DNA of 64,000 nucleotides, from positions 186,001 to 250,000 of the forward strand of contig NZ_JAXQNN010000003.1 in NCBI RefSeq assembly GCF_034427455.1, given 5' to 3'. Positions 1-8,938 of this stretch are shown one piece after another. How positions within the stretch are numbered: the first letter of the stretch is position 1; every line of letters starts with the position of its first letter. The DNA is from Jeotgalibacillus haloalkalitolerans. Its GTDB lineage: Bacteria; Bacillota; Bacilli; Bacillales; Jeotgalibacillaceae. Under the pieces are notes generated by a model that was given only the letters and a program-made list of their open reading frames with translations, searched no databases and had not been told where the DNA came from. The position numbers were made by a program, and so were the translations under genes.

Positions 1-33
1 ACTTTTTAAATTGTTTGAGGTTAGAAGAAGCTG

Positions 34-77
34 ATGCATGACACATCAGAAACAGCTCTGTGTCATGCATTTTTTTC
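34..77 (+). terminator. Intrinsic terminator of an upstream gene
   Basis: A perfect 12 bp inverted repeat (ATGCATGACACA and its complement) is followed by six T. It would end a transcript entering from left of the window. Confidence 0.8.
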
Positions 78-166
78 CAGTAGAATTTACGAAAATCTCG
101 TCTACCCAATGAAAATTGGAATCTTTATGGTAAAATGAAGACAAATGTTTTAATGGTGGTGGGATT

Positions 167-322
167 ATGGTGAAAGTAGTCGATACGTTTAAAAACATGT
201 TTTTGGATTTATTCTCAATGGGAAAAGGATTTGTGTACGGATTTGTGATGGTAGGATTATTCATTATTATTTGCGGAGTTCTGATATATGGAGCGCTCTA
301 TCTTAAAAACGTTGTTTTTTAA
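167..322 (+). CDS. Small single-pass membrane protein (51 aa)
   Basis: The reading frame starts at ATG 167 behind a GGTGGTGGG ribosome binding site and ends with TAA. Residues 1-20 are amphipathic and end with a short basic stretch; residues 22-45 form one strongly hydrophobic segment (GFVMVGLFIIICGVLIYGAL). No family is recognised. It sits alone between two terminators. The good ribosome binding site and clear membrane topology make it more likely real than the overlapping antisense frame. Function unknown. Confidence 0.55.
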   Translation: MVKVVDTFKNMFLDLFSMGKGFVYGFVMVGLFIIICGVLIYGALYLKNVVF

Positions 323-375
323 AGAGGCAGCTGTAACAAACAGCACTTGCAGGAGGGAATTTTTATACATAAATG

Positions 376-417
376 AAAAACCGGTCGTTTCATTGGCGTG
401 TGAGACGACTGGTTTTT
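376..417. terminator. Bidirectional terminator
   Basis: An imperfect stem (AAACCGGTCGTTTCA against TGAGACGACTGGTTT) has an A-run on the left and a T-run on the right, so it can serve the small gene at 167-322 and the leftward chemotaxis gene. Confidence 0.65.
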
Positions 418-509
418 GCTTGCAGCAGGGTATGCCTTGCATTAAGTAGATTTGTATAAGATTTATTGTAAACCTGCTGTAATTGATATGAAACTGAGAG
501 AAGTCGAAG

Positions 510-1400
510 TTACACACTCATTTTCAATTTCTCGGCATACCCATCAATTTTTGCAGCAGTCTCAGTCAGCTCCTGAAAATCACTGATTGTCTCCCTGATT
601 TGAGAAGAACCTTTCTGAATGATTTTTTCAACCTGTTCTGTTCCATTGCTGATTTCTTTTACCTCTGAACTGATTCCTTCTGCTGAGCTCCGGACTGTTA
701 AAATGGACTCTTCAACTTTACCTGCAAGCTTTTTCACTTCTTTTGCTACAACATCAAAGCCCCGGCCATGTTCACCTGCACGTGCAGCTTCAATCGCAGC
801 ATTCAGTGCGAGCAGATTAGTTTGCGAAGCAATTTCCCGAATAGCAAACGTCAGCTGCTGGATATTCTCGGCCTGCATCATCAGTTGAGTAAGGGTTTCA
901 AGGTTCTTTTTCGAATATTCAAGTGTATGATCAATACTTTCACGCAGTTCATCACTTCTTTTAATTCCGTACTCAGCTTTTTCGCTCATATTCCCGGACA
1001 CATTTGAAAGGGAGGAGACGAGCTCTGATACGCCTGCCTGTCTGTTTGTAATATCTGTTGCAACTTTTACAACACCAGTCACTTTGCGATTCTCAAAGAT
1101 TGGCATGTACGTTGCCTCAAGCCAGATCACTGAGCCATCACGTTTCTTTCGTTTGATTTTATCCTGAAACTGAACACCTGCTGATAAGTCTCTCCAGAAT
1201 CGCTCATAGTCAGCTGATCCCGAAAAATCCTCAAAACAGAAAATCTGATGATGGCGTCCGATTAATTCTTCCGGACGATATCCTGCAGCACCGGCAAACA
1301 GGTTATTTACATACGTGACTTTTCTATCGAGGTCAAACTGAATCATCGCAAGGTTTTTCTTGAAAGCCTCCATTACATTACTTTCTGCTATCATGTTCAT
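510..1400 (-). CDS. Soluble PAS-domain methyl-accepting chemotaxis transducer
   Basis: A PAS domain lies at about residues 10-118 ([20 protein letters not shown] and a C-terminal VVKVATDIT end). It is followed by a short MCP signalling domain whose hairpin tip reads [20 protein letters not shown], the conserved CheA/CheW contact. There is no transmembrane segment, so the sensor is cytoplasmic, probably detecting redox or a small ligand through a PAS cofactor. The total of about 296 residues is short for an MCP, with no HAMP domain. The start was placed at ATG 1400 because the AAAGAGGG site abuts the first in-frame ATG (1409) and sits 9 bp from the second. It is transcribed alone. Confidence 0.85.
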   Translation of the reverse strand: MNMIAESNVMEAFKKNLAMIQFDLDRKVTYVNNLFAGAAGYRPEELIGRHHQIFCFEDFSGSADYERFWRDLSAGVQFQDKIKRKKRDGSVIWLEATYMPIFENRKVTGVVKVATDITNRQAGVSELVSSLSNVSGNMSEKAEYGIKRSDELRESIDHTLEYSKKNLETLTQLMMQAENIQQLTFAIREIASQTNLLALNAAIEAARAGEHGRGFDVVAKEVKKLAGKVEESILTVRSSAEGISSEVKEISNGTEQVEKIIQKGSSQIRETISDFQELTETAAKIDGYAEKLKMSV

Positions 1401-1673
1401 TTTACCCATCCCTCTTTTTATCTTTATCTATAAGTCTTATTACCTATTTCTTCATTCACTAAACGTATATTATGAATTAAAGATATAAGCTGAAAAGCTG
1501 CATCTAATCCGATGTTTTATATTCAGATCGAATAAACAATATTATATATTAAAATTAAACCAAAAGACCTGTATGAATGAAAATATTTTCTAATGAAGAA
1601 TCGAAAATAAAGGAAATTCAGAAGAAAATGTCGTATGTTCTGATTATTGAACATTTTCTAAGGGGGCATTCAT

Positions 1674-2591
1674 ATGAAGGCAGCAATATGCACAGCTTAT
1701 GGACCACCGGAAGTACTAAAACTTATGACGGTCGCACAGCCCGAACCAAAAGAGTTTGATCTGCTGATCAGGGTATATGCATCGGCAGTACAATCTGGGG
1801 ATCGCAGAATCAGAGCACTTGATGTACCACCAGCCGGCCGTCTGCCAATGAGAATTGCACTTGGGTTCAAAGCGCCCAGAAAACCAGTCCTGGGCGTTGT
1901 TGTTGCAGGAGAAGTTGCAGCAGTCGGGAGTCGTGTTCAGCATTTTAAGGTGGGGGACCGGGTCTATGGACTCACAGGAATGAGACTCGGCGGTTATGCT
2001 GAATATGCCTGTATACACGCCCACAAGTGTATTCATCTGATGCCGTTGAATGCAAGTTTTAATGAGGCTGCAAGTCTGCCTTTTGGGGGTACAACTGCTC
2101 TTCATTTCCTGAGAAAGGCACAAATTGAGCAGGCAAATTCAGTACTGATTTATGGAGCTTCAGGTGCAGTAGGATCGGCTGCTGTTCAAATCGCTAAATA
2201 TTATAACACTCATGTCACGGCTGTCTGCAGTGATCGTCATGCGGCTATGGTCAGAGACTTTGGGGCAGATGAAGTTATTGACTATCATATGGACGATTAT
2301 GACAATCAGCTTTCGACATATGATGCTGTCTTTGATGCTTCAGGTAAAATCAACAAATTATCAGCCCGTAAACACGTTGAAAGGAACGGACAATTCTGCA
2401 GTGTGGCAGGGCAGGGGGTCGCCAAAGAACTGAGGGAAGATCTCACTTTGCTCAATCAGATGTTTGAAGCCGGACACTTTAAAGCAGTCATTGACCGGGT
2501 ATATCCATTAGAAGAAATTGTGGAAGCGCACAGATATGTTGATTCCGGACGGAAATATGGGAATGTAATCGTTCAGGTTGTGGAGGAATAG
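1674..2591 (+). CDS. Zinc-free medium-chain alcohol dehydrogenase / quinone oxidoreductase
   Basis: This is a 305-residue MDR-superfamily protein. It has a GroES-like N-terminal half and a Rossmann domain with IYGASGAVGSAAVQIAKYY at about residues 158-176. It lacks the catalytic zinc ligands of classical alcohol dehydrogenases, as expected for NADPH-dependent quinone or enone reductases. The ATG follows an AAGGGGG site. The next gene, a HAD phosphatase, starts 2 bp after the stop, so the two form an operon closed by the terminator at 3286. Substrate is not predictable. Confidence 0.85.
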   Translation: MKAAICTAYGPPEVLKLMTVAQPEPKEFDLLIRVYASAVQSGDRRIRALDVPPAGRLPMRIALGFKAPRKPVLGVVVAGEVAAVGSRVQHFKVGDRVYGLTGMRLGGYAEYACIHAHKCIHLMPLNASFNEAASLPFGGTTALHFLRKAQIEQANSVLIYGASGAVGSAAVQIAKYYNTHVTAVCSDRHAAMVRDFGADEVIDYHMDDYDNQLSTYDAVFDASGKINKLSARKHVERNGQFCSVAGQGVAKELREDLTLLNQMFEAGHFKAVIDRVYPLEEIVEAHRYVDSGRKYGNVIVQVVEE

Positions 2592-2593
2592 AA

Positions 2594-3238
2594 ATGATTA
2601 AATGTATGATACTAGATTTTGATGGATTGATCATTGATACAGAAACAAGTGAAATTGAATCTTTTGAAAAACTTTATGATACTTATCAGGTAGAGTTCCC
2701 TGTTGAAAAGTGGATGGAGGGAATAGGGAGTGCTTTAAAGTTTGATCCATATGAGCCACTAAGCGTCACAGGCGTTAAAAGAGAAAAATTGAGAAAACAG
2801 CGGGCACAGCTGTTTGAATCATTGATAAAAGATAAATCAACACGTGCAGGAGTAAAAAAATATTTAATTCGTGCAAAAGAGCTGGGAATGAACATCGCTC
2901 TCGCATCAAGCTCCTCAAAAAGCTGGATTGATCAGCATATGGAGCAGCTCGATATCAGACAGTATTTCGATTTTATCTGTACAGCGGATGATGTGGAGCA
3001 TGTGAAGCCGGAGCCAGACCTGTACCTGAAAGTCCTGAACCATTTTAATATTCGGTCTGATGAAGCGGTGGTATTTGAAGATTCACCAAACGGAGCGCTT
3101 GCAGCAATCCGGGCAGGTATCCGGTGTGTCGCAGTCCCAAATCCTACAACTGAATCAATGAAATTTGATCCGGGAATTGTGCTCCGTTTGACTTCAAAAG
3201 AAGAGATGAGTCTGGATGAAGTGCTGAGCAGACTATGA
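2594..3238 (+). CDS. HAD-superfamily hydrolase, beta-phosphoglucomutase-like
   Basis: This is a 214-residue HAD protein with motif I DFDGLIIDTET at residues 8-18 (two catalytic Asp), motif II ALASSSS near 102, motif III Lys in VKPEPDLY, and motif IV VFEDSPNG. The helical cap inserted after motif I places it in the beta-PGM/phosphoglycolate phosphatase group, acting on small phosphorylated metabolites. It begins 2 bp after the reductase stop, so it is translationally coupled. B. subtilis YhcW is a plausible relative from memory. Confidence 0.85.
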   Translation: MIKCMILDFDGLIIDTETSEIESFEKLYDTYQVEFPVEKWMEGIGSALKFDPYEPLSVTGVKREKLRKQRAQLFESLIKDKSTRAGVKKYLIRAKELGMNIALASSSSKSWIDQHMEQLDIRQYFDFICTADDVEHVKPEPDLYLKVLNHFNIRSDEAVVFEDSPNGALAAIRAGIRCVAVPNPTTESMKFDPGIVLRLTSKEEMSLDEVLSRL

Positions 3239-3285
3239 CTTTGCAGCTTTTATGAAATCAATTAATAGATGAAGCAGATCAATCA

Positions 3286-3332
3286 AAATAAAACCGGAAT
3301 TCTTATTAAAGTAGAAAACTCCGGTTTTATTT
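3286..3332. terminator. Bidirectional terminator
   Basis: A 13 bp perfect stem, AAATAAAACCGGA with its complement, separates the rightward HAD gene from the leftward ASCH gene; A- and T-rich flanks serve both directions. Confidence 0.85.
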
Positions 3333-3346
3333 CATTCAATTTTTAG

Positions 3347-3799
3347 TCAGGCTTTCACATCCACCAGCTCAAACCGCTCACAAACCAGCATCATATCTTC
3401 CTTATACTCAAGTCCGACCTCGCTCAATTCTTTTCTGAAAAAGCGCTCATGTGCTTTCTTCCAATAGCGATACGTTCTGTCACCTTCACCCTCAGCAATC
3501 GCAAACTCCTCAGGGACTTCATTCATCGGCATCTGATCCACCTGAGATGTACGGATAATGGCTAATGGTTCATCTTCGCTGCTGAGAATAATACTGTAAT
3601 CATCAACTGCCGGAAGCGGTTCATTTTCCATTTCGTAAAAAATCAGGCCGGAGCAGGTAGCTGTTTTCACTCCGTCGATCACTAACTGTGCAAGTTCATC
3701 AGGCGCTGCGCCAAATTGCCATGCAGTCACTGATGACGGCTGTTCTTTCCCCTGTGCGTTCCAATATTCATTCCAGTATTTTTTCGATGCTTCATTCAT
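3347..3799 (-). CDS. ASCH-domain protein
   Basis: The 150-residue protein matches the ASCH fold (a PUA-like beta barrel): WQFGAAPDELAQLVIDGVKTATCS near residues 27-50 is the typical G-x-K-x-x-T signature. The C-terminal segment (VGLEYKEDMMLVCERFELV) closes the barrel. ASCH proteins are proposed RNA binders or, in some cases, nucleoside amidohydrolases. It is monocistronic, convergent with the HAD gene, and about 50 bp downstream of the czcD-like gene. Specific role unknown. Confidence 0.8.
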   Translation of the reverse strand: MNEASKKYWNEYWNAQGKEQPSSVTAWQFGAAPDELAQLVIDGVKTATCSGLIFYEMENEPLPAVDDYSIILSSEDEPLAIIRTSQVDQMPMNEVPEEFAIAEGEGDRTYRYWKKAHERFFRKELSEVGLEYKEDMMLVCERFELVDVKA

Positions 3800-3847
3800 A
3801 TTGATTTCCCCTTAAATTGTGTAGTTCAGGTAGAGACCCGCCTCTAC

Positions 3848-4777
3848 CTAGTGTGCATGCTCATTCTGATGACAGCACATCACCGTCTCGTCATGCGGAT
3901 GTGCCTCATCCTCAAGCTGAATGGTCACATGACCGATCATCTCATGTGCAAGCTTGTGCTCTACTTCCCGCAGCAGCTCCTGACATTCAAGAATGGAAAG
4001 ACTGCCGTCCACAACGGCATGGCAGGAGAGTGCATTGTTTCCGCTTGTAATGGACCAGACGTGCAGGTCGTGAATATCCCTGATTCCACTCACGCTCTTG
4101 ATTGTTCCGATAACACGCTCCAAATCAATATTTTCCGGTGTACCCTCCATCAGCACATGGATCGAATCCTTCGTCACGCGCCATCCGCTGATCAATACAA
4201 GCACTGCGACAATGACACTTGCCAATGGATCAGCCCAGCCCCAGTTAAAGAAGATGATCAGAAGGGCGGCTGTAATAGCACCGACTGATCCAAGCAGATC
4301 GCCAATTACATGAAGAAATGCAGCGCGCAAATTCAGGTTATCCTTTGTATCTCCTTTACGCATCAGTAGCCATGCGACCACAATATTAACAATCAGTCCA
4401 AGTATAGCAATGATCAGCATCCCGGTTGAAGCAATTTCGGGCGGGTTGCTGAAGCGCTGAAAAGCCTCATAAAAAATATAGAACGCAATCAGTACGAGTG
4501 TGACGCCGTTGAACACAGCCGCTAAAATTTCAAAGCGCTTATAACCGTAAGTTTTACTTCGGTCAGCAGCCCTTTCACCCAGTGTAAAAGCGAGCAGCCC
4601 GACACCAAGCGAAATCGAATCACTCAGCATATGACCGGCATCTGATAGCAGTGCCAGGCTGTTTGTCAGAAAACCACCGATTGCTTCTACAATCATAAAT
4701 CCGGTGATGATGATGAAGCTGAACAGCAAAGCTTTCTTATTGGATGTATGCGCATGATCATGTCCGTGTCCCATCAT
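3848..4777 (-). CDS. czcD: Cation diffusion facilitator, Zn/Cd/Co efflux (CzcD/ZitB type)
   Basis: This is a 309-residue CDF antiporter exporting divalent metal in exchange for protons. It has six membrane segments (about residues 15-210). Metal-site residues are visible in TM2 (LLSDAGHMLSD) and TM5 (HVIGDLLGSVG). A His-rich N-terminus (HGHDHAH) and a His-rich C-terminal tail (HPHDETVMCCHQNEHAH) follow a CzcD-type cytoplasmic domain. The ArsR-family gene immediately upstream and its operator indicate metal-induced expression. Two ATG codons are possible, at 4777 or 4774. Confidence 0.92.
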   Translation of the reverse strand: MMGHGHDHAHTSNKKALLFSFIIITGFMIVEAIGGFLTNSLALLSDAGHMLSDSISLGVGLLAFTLGERAADRSKTYGYKRFEILAAVFNGVTLVLIAFYIFYEAFQRFSNPPEIASTGMLIIAILGLIVNIVVAWLLMRKGDTKDNLNLRAAFLHVIGDLLGSVGAITAALLIIFFNWGWADPLASVIVAVLVLISGWRVTKDSIHVLMEGTPENIDLERVIGTIKSVSGIRDIHDLHVWSITSGNNALSCHAVVDGSLSILECQELLREVEHKLAHEMIGHVTIQLEDEAHPHDETVMCCHQNEHAH

Positions 4778-4793
4778 TTCACCTCCGTTAGTT

Positions 4794-5096
4794 TTAATGG
4801 CGGGCGTGCTCTATCATTTGTTCAAGTATCTTCATAACGTGCTCATCATCATGGGAATAGTATAGTGTTGTCCCTTCCCGGCGATACTTGACAAGCCGGA
4901 GATTTTTCAGAAATCTCAATTGATGAGAGACAGTAGATTGACGAAGGCTTAACGCTTCAGCGATTCCATTCACTGAATATTCATTGGCAAACAGCAGATG
5001 TAAAATCCTGATTCTCGTCGGATCACCGAGTGCTTTGAATGTTTGTGATACGACAAACAGCGTTTCTTCATCCAGGTTTTCAGTATTAGTATCCAA
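4794..5096 (-). CDS. ArsR/SmtB-family metal-responsive repressor (CzrA-like)
   Basis: A winged helix-turn-helix repressor of about 100 residues, with recognition helix [20 protein letters not shown] and wing [12 protein letters not shown]. The last helix ([18 protein letters not shown]) carries the Asp/His pattern of the alpha-5 zinc sites in CzrA. The start was set at TTG 5096: GGAGGTGG lies 4-6 bp upstream. The longer frame from ATG 5141 would begin inside the operator. It is 16 bp upstream of the efflux gene, so it probably represses itself and czcD until zinc or cadmium binds. Confidence 0.88.
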   Translation of the reverse strand: MDTNTENLDEETLFVVSQTFKALGDPTRIRILHLLFANEYSVNGIAEALSLRQSTVSHQLRFLKNLRLVKYRREGTTLYYSHDDEHVMKILEQMIEHARH

Positions 5097-5122
5097 AAGA
5101 CCACCTCCAAGGAATATATGTG

Positions 5123-5144
5123 TATATGAGTATGTATTCATATA
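5123..5144 (-). promoter_or_regulatory. CzrA/ArsR-type operator
   Basis: A 22 bp imperfect palindrome, TATATGAGTAT followed by GTATTCATATA, lies just upstream of the repressor's TTG start. It matches the TATATGAA/TTCATATA half-sites known for ArsR/SmtB zinc sensors. Confidence 0.7.
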
Positions 5145-5264
5145 TTAAAACTGCAGAGTGAATTTGTCAATCGTATGAAAATGTTAATGAAGTACAGTAC
5201 ATTCAATAATGAGCACACCAGTCAGCAGTCCGGCTCAAAAGAAATCGGACTGCCCGCGTATTTA

Positions 5265-5564
5265 TCAGTAGGATTGGTTTTTAAAAAAGCAGGTGAATTT
5301 TCTTTGCATTTTCATGTAGTGAAGGATGATCATGGCCTGTCGTCCTTCCGGTGTATGAAGTGATTGGAGGGGGGAAAGTCTTTGTATCAAGTCTGCATCA
5401 CAGACACACCAGTTTCCTGTATCTCTGTAACATTCATCGTGGGCTTTACACGCGGCATCTAATTCATTAATCGGATCCCCGGGACCACTGCAGCCGGGGC
5501 CGCACCACCGGTAACCTGGAAACACACAAAACCTGATCCGTCTGCATCTTCTTCTGCGGCGCAC
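5265..5564 (-). CDS. Small Cys-rich phospholipase A2-like protein (parvovirus VP1-like motif)
   Basis: This 99-residue protein starts at GTG 5564 behind a perfect AAAGGAGGTGATT site. A basic N-terminus is followed by PGYRWCGPGCSGPGDPIN, a calcium-loop-like YxGxG region, and then LDAACKAHDECYRDTG, the D-x-x-C-x-x-H-D catalytic helix of secreted PLA2 and parvovirus VP1 PLA2 domains. Similar miniproteins occur in Bacillus genomes as phospholipase or Parvo_coat-like. The C-terminal third looks degenerate. There is no signal peptide; its role is unknown, perhaps linked to membranes or spores. Confidence 0.65.
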   Translation of the reverse strand: MRRRRRCRRIRFCVFPGYRWCGPGCSGPGDPINELDAACKAHDECYRDTGNWCVCDADLIQRLSPLQSLHTPEGRQAMIILHYMKMQRKFTCFFKNQSY

Positions 5565-5737
5565 AAATAATCACCTCCTTTGTTAATATCAAATAGCCGG
5601 AAAAGAGTCTTACGCTATCAGATTATGTATCAGGAAAATTCAATTACATAATAAATTATGAAAAAATGTCGTCTCGTGTATGGTTAAGTGTCTATTGTTT
5701 TGAAATAAAGCTCCTTTTTACAAGACTGGTTTAAGCA

Positions 5738-5780
5738 CAAGAAAAGGTGCAGCCCTTTAATCAGAGCTGCACCTTTTCTC
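5738..5780 (-). terminator. Terminator of the permease gene
   Basis: The stem AGAAAAGGTGCAGC and its complement, with a 12 nt loop, lies directly after the permease stop codon and is symmetric enough to work in both directions. Confidence 0.85.
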
Positions 5781-7189
5781 TATAGGAAAAACACAATAAA
5801 TCCCTGTAAATAAATCTGTACCATCAGATAAAACGCAATCGCAAATTTATAGTTAAATAGAAAGCTGTTCTTCACAATACTCAATCCGTTTACCGAACTC
5901 AGTACGATTGTCGGCAGGATCAGCGGTGAAATCATAATGGATATGACACTTCCTGACGTGATGCCAAGCAGGACGATTTCAGGCGGATAGGGTACTTCAA
6001 CGCCCTGCAGAATGCCCGATACTAAAACGATCACCGTCAGTGGACCAAGTCCGATAAAGCCGAGGATAATCACTACAAAAGGCAGCACCCAGAGGAAATT
6101 CAGAAATGGTATGGCATCTGATACGAAAAATAAACCGTCTACGATATATTCACCGTAGCCCGACTGATTCACGGCATCAATTAAAAATCCTGCGGCCAGC
6201 AGAATGGAGAATTGCTGGGCTTTATTTGGGATGCCTGTTTTAGCATAATCTTTACCTTTACCGATGATTTTTCCGGGCTTTTTGCGAATGATGAAGTTCA
6301 CGATGACCCAGGCGATAATCACGAGTGGAATGATCAGCAGGAGGCTGGCACTCCATATTGAATTTAATAGAAAAATAGAGCCGAACAGTGTGACAAATAG
6401 AAAGATAAACTCTCTGACTTCTTTATTGCCTCCGGGCTGCTGACTGCCAGCAATATTAGCGAGCTGTTCCTGAATGCCTGCTGTCAGATCCACGCCATAT
6501 CTCCGTTCGCGGATATAGGAGGTAAAGACAGATAACAGAATGCCGGCAAACGAGATCACAAAGCCCTGCAAAATCGACAGACCCAGTGACGCGCCAAGTG
6601 CATCCACTGCGAAGATAAAGCTTGGAATGCTGATGACCCACATCGTCGTTAAAGCGAAACCGCGCAGCAGGGCAGTACCCTTGTAATTCTCCCAGGCCTC
6701 ACCGCGCTGATCACTTAAAAAGTTATTGACCATCCCGTACACCATGGGTATGGCACCGAATAATAGAAAGTAAGAAATAATCTGCGTAATCATCATCATG
6801 CCAAAGTAAAACTTTCTACTCGTATTCAACAGCCTTTGTGCAAAATGAATCACAGACTCTATATATGGTTTTTCCTCAAGCACCCAGCTGATAATCGGCA
6901 CAATCAGAAGCAGCGCAATCAGTCCGCTCATTACGGTGAAACCTGATACAGATGCCTCTAAAAGAGAGGTGCCTGCAGAAAAGTGTATAATAACTGCAAT
7001 GACTAACAGCATGAGTGAAATCGATGCCTGTTTTAAAGGCAGAAAAAAATAACCGATCGCAAAAGCTGTAAGTCCGAATAAAGAGAGCGGCGTTGTCAGT
7101 GAATCAGCTTGCGTCAGCGAAACGATAAAATGTGTAATTACATACAAAAGGATAAAAAGTGTGTAGCCCCATTTAGCAGTTTGTTTCAT
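5780..7189 (-). CDS. Multi-pass membrane permease, function unassigned
   Basis: About 469 residues with 11-12 hydrophobic helices and a central charged loop (about residues 235-255). Two related halves are suggested by re-entrant, Gly/Pro-rich stretches (ILGFIGLGPLTVIVLVSG; LGITSGSVISIMISPLILP), as seen in the ion-transporter superfamily of carboxylate and anion carriers. The exact family is not recognised. Start chosen at ATG 7189, which has GGGAG 8 bp upstream; the longer frame from 7204 overlaps that site. It is a single gene with its own terminator. Confidence 0.65.
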   Translation of the reverse strand: MKQTAKWGYTLFILLYVITHFIVSLTQADSLTTPLSLFGLTAFAIGYFFLPLKQASISLMLLVIAVIIHFSAGTSLLEASVSGFTVMSGLIALLLIVPIISWVLEEKPYIESVIHFAQRLLNTSRKFYFGMMMITQIISYFLLFGAIPMVYGMVNNFLSDQRGEAWENYKGTALLRGFALTTMWVISIPSFIFAVDALGASLGLSILQGFVISFAGILLSVFTSYIRERRYGVDLTAGIQEQLANIAGSQQPGGNKEVREFIFLFVTLFGSIFLLNSIWSASLLLIIPLVIIAWVIVNFIIRKKPGKIIGKGKDYAKTGIPNKAQQFSILLAAGFLIDAVNQSGYGEYIVDGLFFVSDAIPFLNFLWVLPFVVIILGFIGLGPLTVIVLVSGILQGVEVPYPPEIVLLGITSGSVISIMISPLILPTIVLSSVNGLSIVKNSFLFNYKFAIAFYLMVQIYLQGFIVFFL

Positions 7190-7421
7190 CACAGATACTC
7201 CCATCTGCTTTGTGTTATGTGCACAGTTATCGTATCATAGCGCGTGTGTATAATCTTATTTTGTGATTTTGATAGTAGCCTCAGATCCTGATATGCTTTT
7301 TACATGAGGTTCGTTTTAAGTGCAATCCATCATTATTTTCTTTCCTGAGGTTTGCGTATAAAAGGAGACAGGGAATTCTATATCATAAACAATTTATTTA
7401 AAGCTGAGGAGTGAAGATCAA

Positions 7422-8456
7422 ATGAAAGCTGTACAAGTAATCGGATATGGCGATACAGATCAGCTTAAAGTAGTTGATATCCCAATTCCGGAACCAAAAA
7501 GTGATGAAGTATTAGTGAAAATAAAGGTGTGTGCGATTAATAACACGGAAATCTGGATGAGAGAAGGTGCTTATGGAACTGGTGAAAAATCCGGCTGGCG
7601 TCCTGAAGGTGTAAAGTTTCCGCGGATACCCGGCTCTGATATTACAGGTGAGATTGTAAGTGCCGGGAGTCAGGTTGATAAAGACATGGTTGGCAGACGT
7701 GTAGTGCTATTCCCTTTCACATCAAGTGGTGAAGAAGGGACAGAGCATATTGCAGAAGATATGTCATTTATCGGATCAGAATATGACGGCGGTTATGCAG
7801 AATACGTCGTCTGGCCGGCAGACCTCTGTTATGAGATGCCGCTTGAAGACTTTGCAGAGAGCGCGGTGTTTTCTGTCAGTGGACTGACTGCCTGGCATAT
7901 GGTCAATCAGATACAGGCAAAGCCCGGTGAGACGATTCTTGTGACAGGGGCAAATGGCGGCGTCGGCTCATTAAACGTCCAGATCGCAGCGAATGTATTT
8001 GGCGCAAAGGTGATTGCGGTCGTTGGGGACTTGAAGGATGAGGAAAAACTGAAGGAGCTGGGTGCTCAGCAGGTGGTATCCTATCAGTCAGAAAGGCTGA
8101 CAGAGGATATTTTAGAAGCTGCAGGTGGACCTGTTGATTCTGTACTTGATGTAGTAGGAGATGCGCTGTTTAAAACCTCTTTAGACGTTTTGAAAAAAGG
8201 CGGGAAGTTCTGTATCTCAGGTTCTGCAGGAGGTCAGCAGACAAACCTCGATTTCAGAACGCTGTATTTGAAGCATATTACAATGTACGGATCAGTGCTT
8301 GGAACGAGATCAGAATTTAAGGAAATGCTGGTGGCAATTGCAGAGGGAAAAATTGTTCCGGTGATTGATAGACGTTTTCCGCTGGATGAGGCAAGGGAAG
8401 CGCAGAAGTATTTCAAGAATAAAGGGAAGCTGGGTAAGATTCTTCTCATTCCATAA
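7422..8456 (+). CDS. NADPH-dependent quinone/enone reductase, MDR family
   Basis: A 344-residue zinc-free medium-chain reductase. It has a GroES-like N-terminal domain (residues 1-140), a Rossmann signature LVTGANGGVGSLNVQIAANVFG at about 175-196, and a C-terminal tail typical of zeta-crystallin-type oxidoreductases. It is preceded by GAGGAGTGA. It is a second paralogue of the gene at 1674, only about a third identical by eye. It ends at the terminator shared with the convergent cotJC fragment. Probably reduces quinones or reactive enones; substrate unknown. Confidence 0.85.
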   Translation: MKAVQVIGYGDTDQLKVVDIPIPEPKSDEVLVKIKVCAINNTEIWMREGAYGTGEKSGWRPEGVKFPRIPGSDITGEIVSAGSQVDKDMVGRRVVLFPFTSSGEEGTEHIAEDMSFIGSEYDGGYAEYVVWPADLCYEMPLEDFAESAVFSVSGLTAWHMVNQIQAKPGETILVTGANGGVGSLNVQIAANVFGAKVIAVVGDLKDEEKLKELGAQQVVSYQSERLTEDILEAAGGPVDSVLDVVGDALFKTSLDVLKKGGKFCISGSAGGQQTNLDFRTLYLKHITMYGSVLGTRSEFKEMLVAIAEGKIVPVIDRRFPLDEAREAQKYFKNKGKLGKILLIP

Positions 8457-8478
8457 AAAGCTTTTTATATTGGACAGC

Positions 8479-8510
8479 AAAAAACTGAGGCACATGTGCC
8501 TCAGTTTTTT
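8479..8510. terminator. Bidirectional terminator between reductase gene and cotJC
   Basis: Perfect palindrome AAAAAACTGAGGCACA followed by its complement; serves the rightward reductase and the leftward cotJ operon. Confidence 0.92.
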
Positions 8511-8524
8511 CAATCTATTTATTA

Positions 8525-8866
8525 TTAAAATACCTTCTTCTCATCACGATCCTCAGTAATCAGCATAACAGCTTCCTTAAACCGCTGTGCATGAATAATC
8601 TCCCGTTCTCTCAGGAACCTGAGACCATCATTTAAATCCGGATCATCTGACTGGTCAATGATCCACTGATAGGTGGCGCGTGCTTTTTCTTCTGCGGCGA
8701 TATCTTCGTAGAGGTCAGCGATCGGATCGCCTTTTGCCTGGATGTAGCTGGCTGTAAATGGAACGCCGGCTGCATTGCTGTAAAAGAGGGCGCTGTCATG
8801 ACTGACGTAGTGTTCTGCCAGACCTGCTGCACGGAGCTGGTCTGGGGTGGCGTCTTTTGTGAGTTT
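8525..8866 (-). pseudogene. cotJC: cotJC, 3' part (C-terminal 112 residues), split by the mobile element
   Basis: On the minus strand this reads KLTKDATPDQLRAAGLAEHY and continues through AGVPFTASYIQAKGDPIADLYEDIAAEEKARATYQW to a TAA at 8525-8527, which is the second half of the manganese-catalase-like coat protein CotJC, including a catalase metal-ligand helix (EDIAAEEKARATYQ). It has no start or ribosome binding site of its own. The 5' part lies at 23134-23365, beyond the inserted element. Joined at GTTT (8863-8866 and 23134-23137) the two parts give 570 nt, 189 codons plus stop, the usual CotJC length, with no frame change. No decay is visible, so the gene is interrupted rather than dead. 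Confidence 0.93.
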
Positions 8867-8905
8867 ACAAACCGTTTATTTTTTGCAACCTTGTGATATA
8901 ATGCT
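8855..8905. other. attL and left end of the element, with an extended -10 promoter
   Basis: The shared core is GTTT at 8863-8866; cotJC sequence lies to its left and element sequence to its right. Inside the element, 14-16 bp from the core, is TGCAACC, and attR has TGCAATC at a similar distance in inverted orientation, a likely recombinase contact. TGATATAAT at 8894-8902 is an extended -10 box for vegetative RNA polymerase and should drive the recombinase gene. Confidence 0.75.
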
Positions 8906-8938
8906 GTCAAACATTATTATAACGGAGGTTGAAGCGTT

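Noticed and set aside
1577-1759. Small upstream frame overlapping the reductase start
   Set aside because: No ribosome binding site; the overlapping 305-residue gene explains the sequence.
5175-5363. Rightward frame opposite the phospholipase-like gene
   Set aside because: Antisense to a gene with a better ribosome binding site and recognisable motif.
8855-8880. Integration into a tRNA gene
   Set aside because: The flanks are cotJC coding sequence on both sides; no tRNA structure is present.
8894-8902. Sporulation (sigma-E or sigma-K) promoter for the recombinase
   Set aside because: The visible box TGATATAAT is an extended vegetative -10; no sigma-E or sigma-K match at proper spacing was found, so developmental expression is not claimed from sequence.
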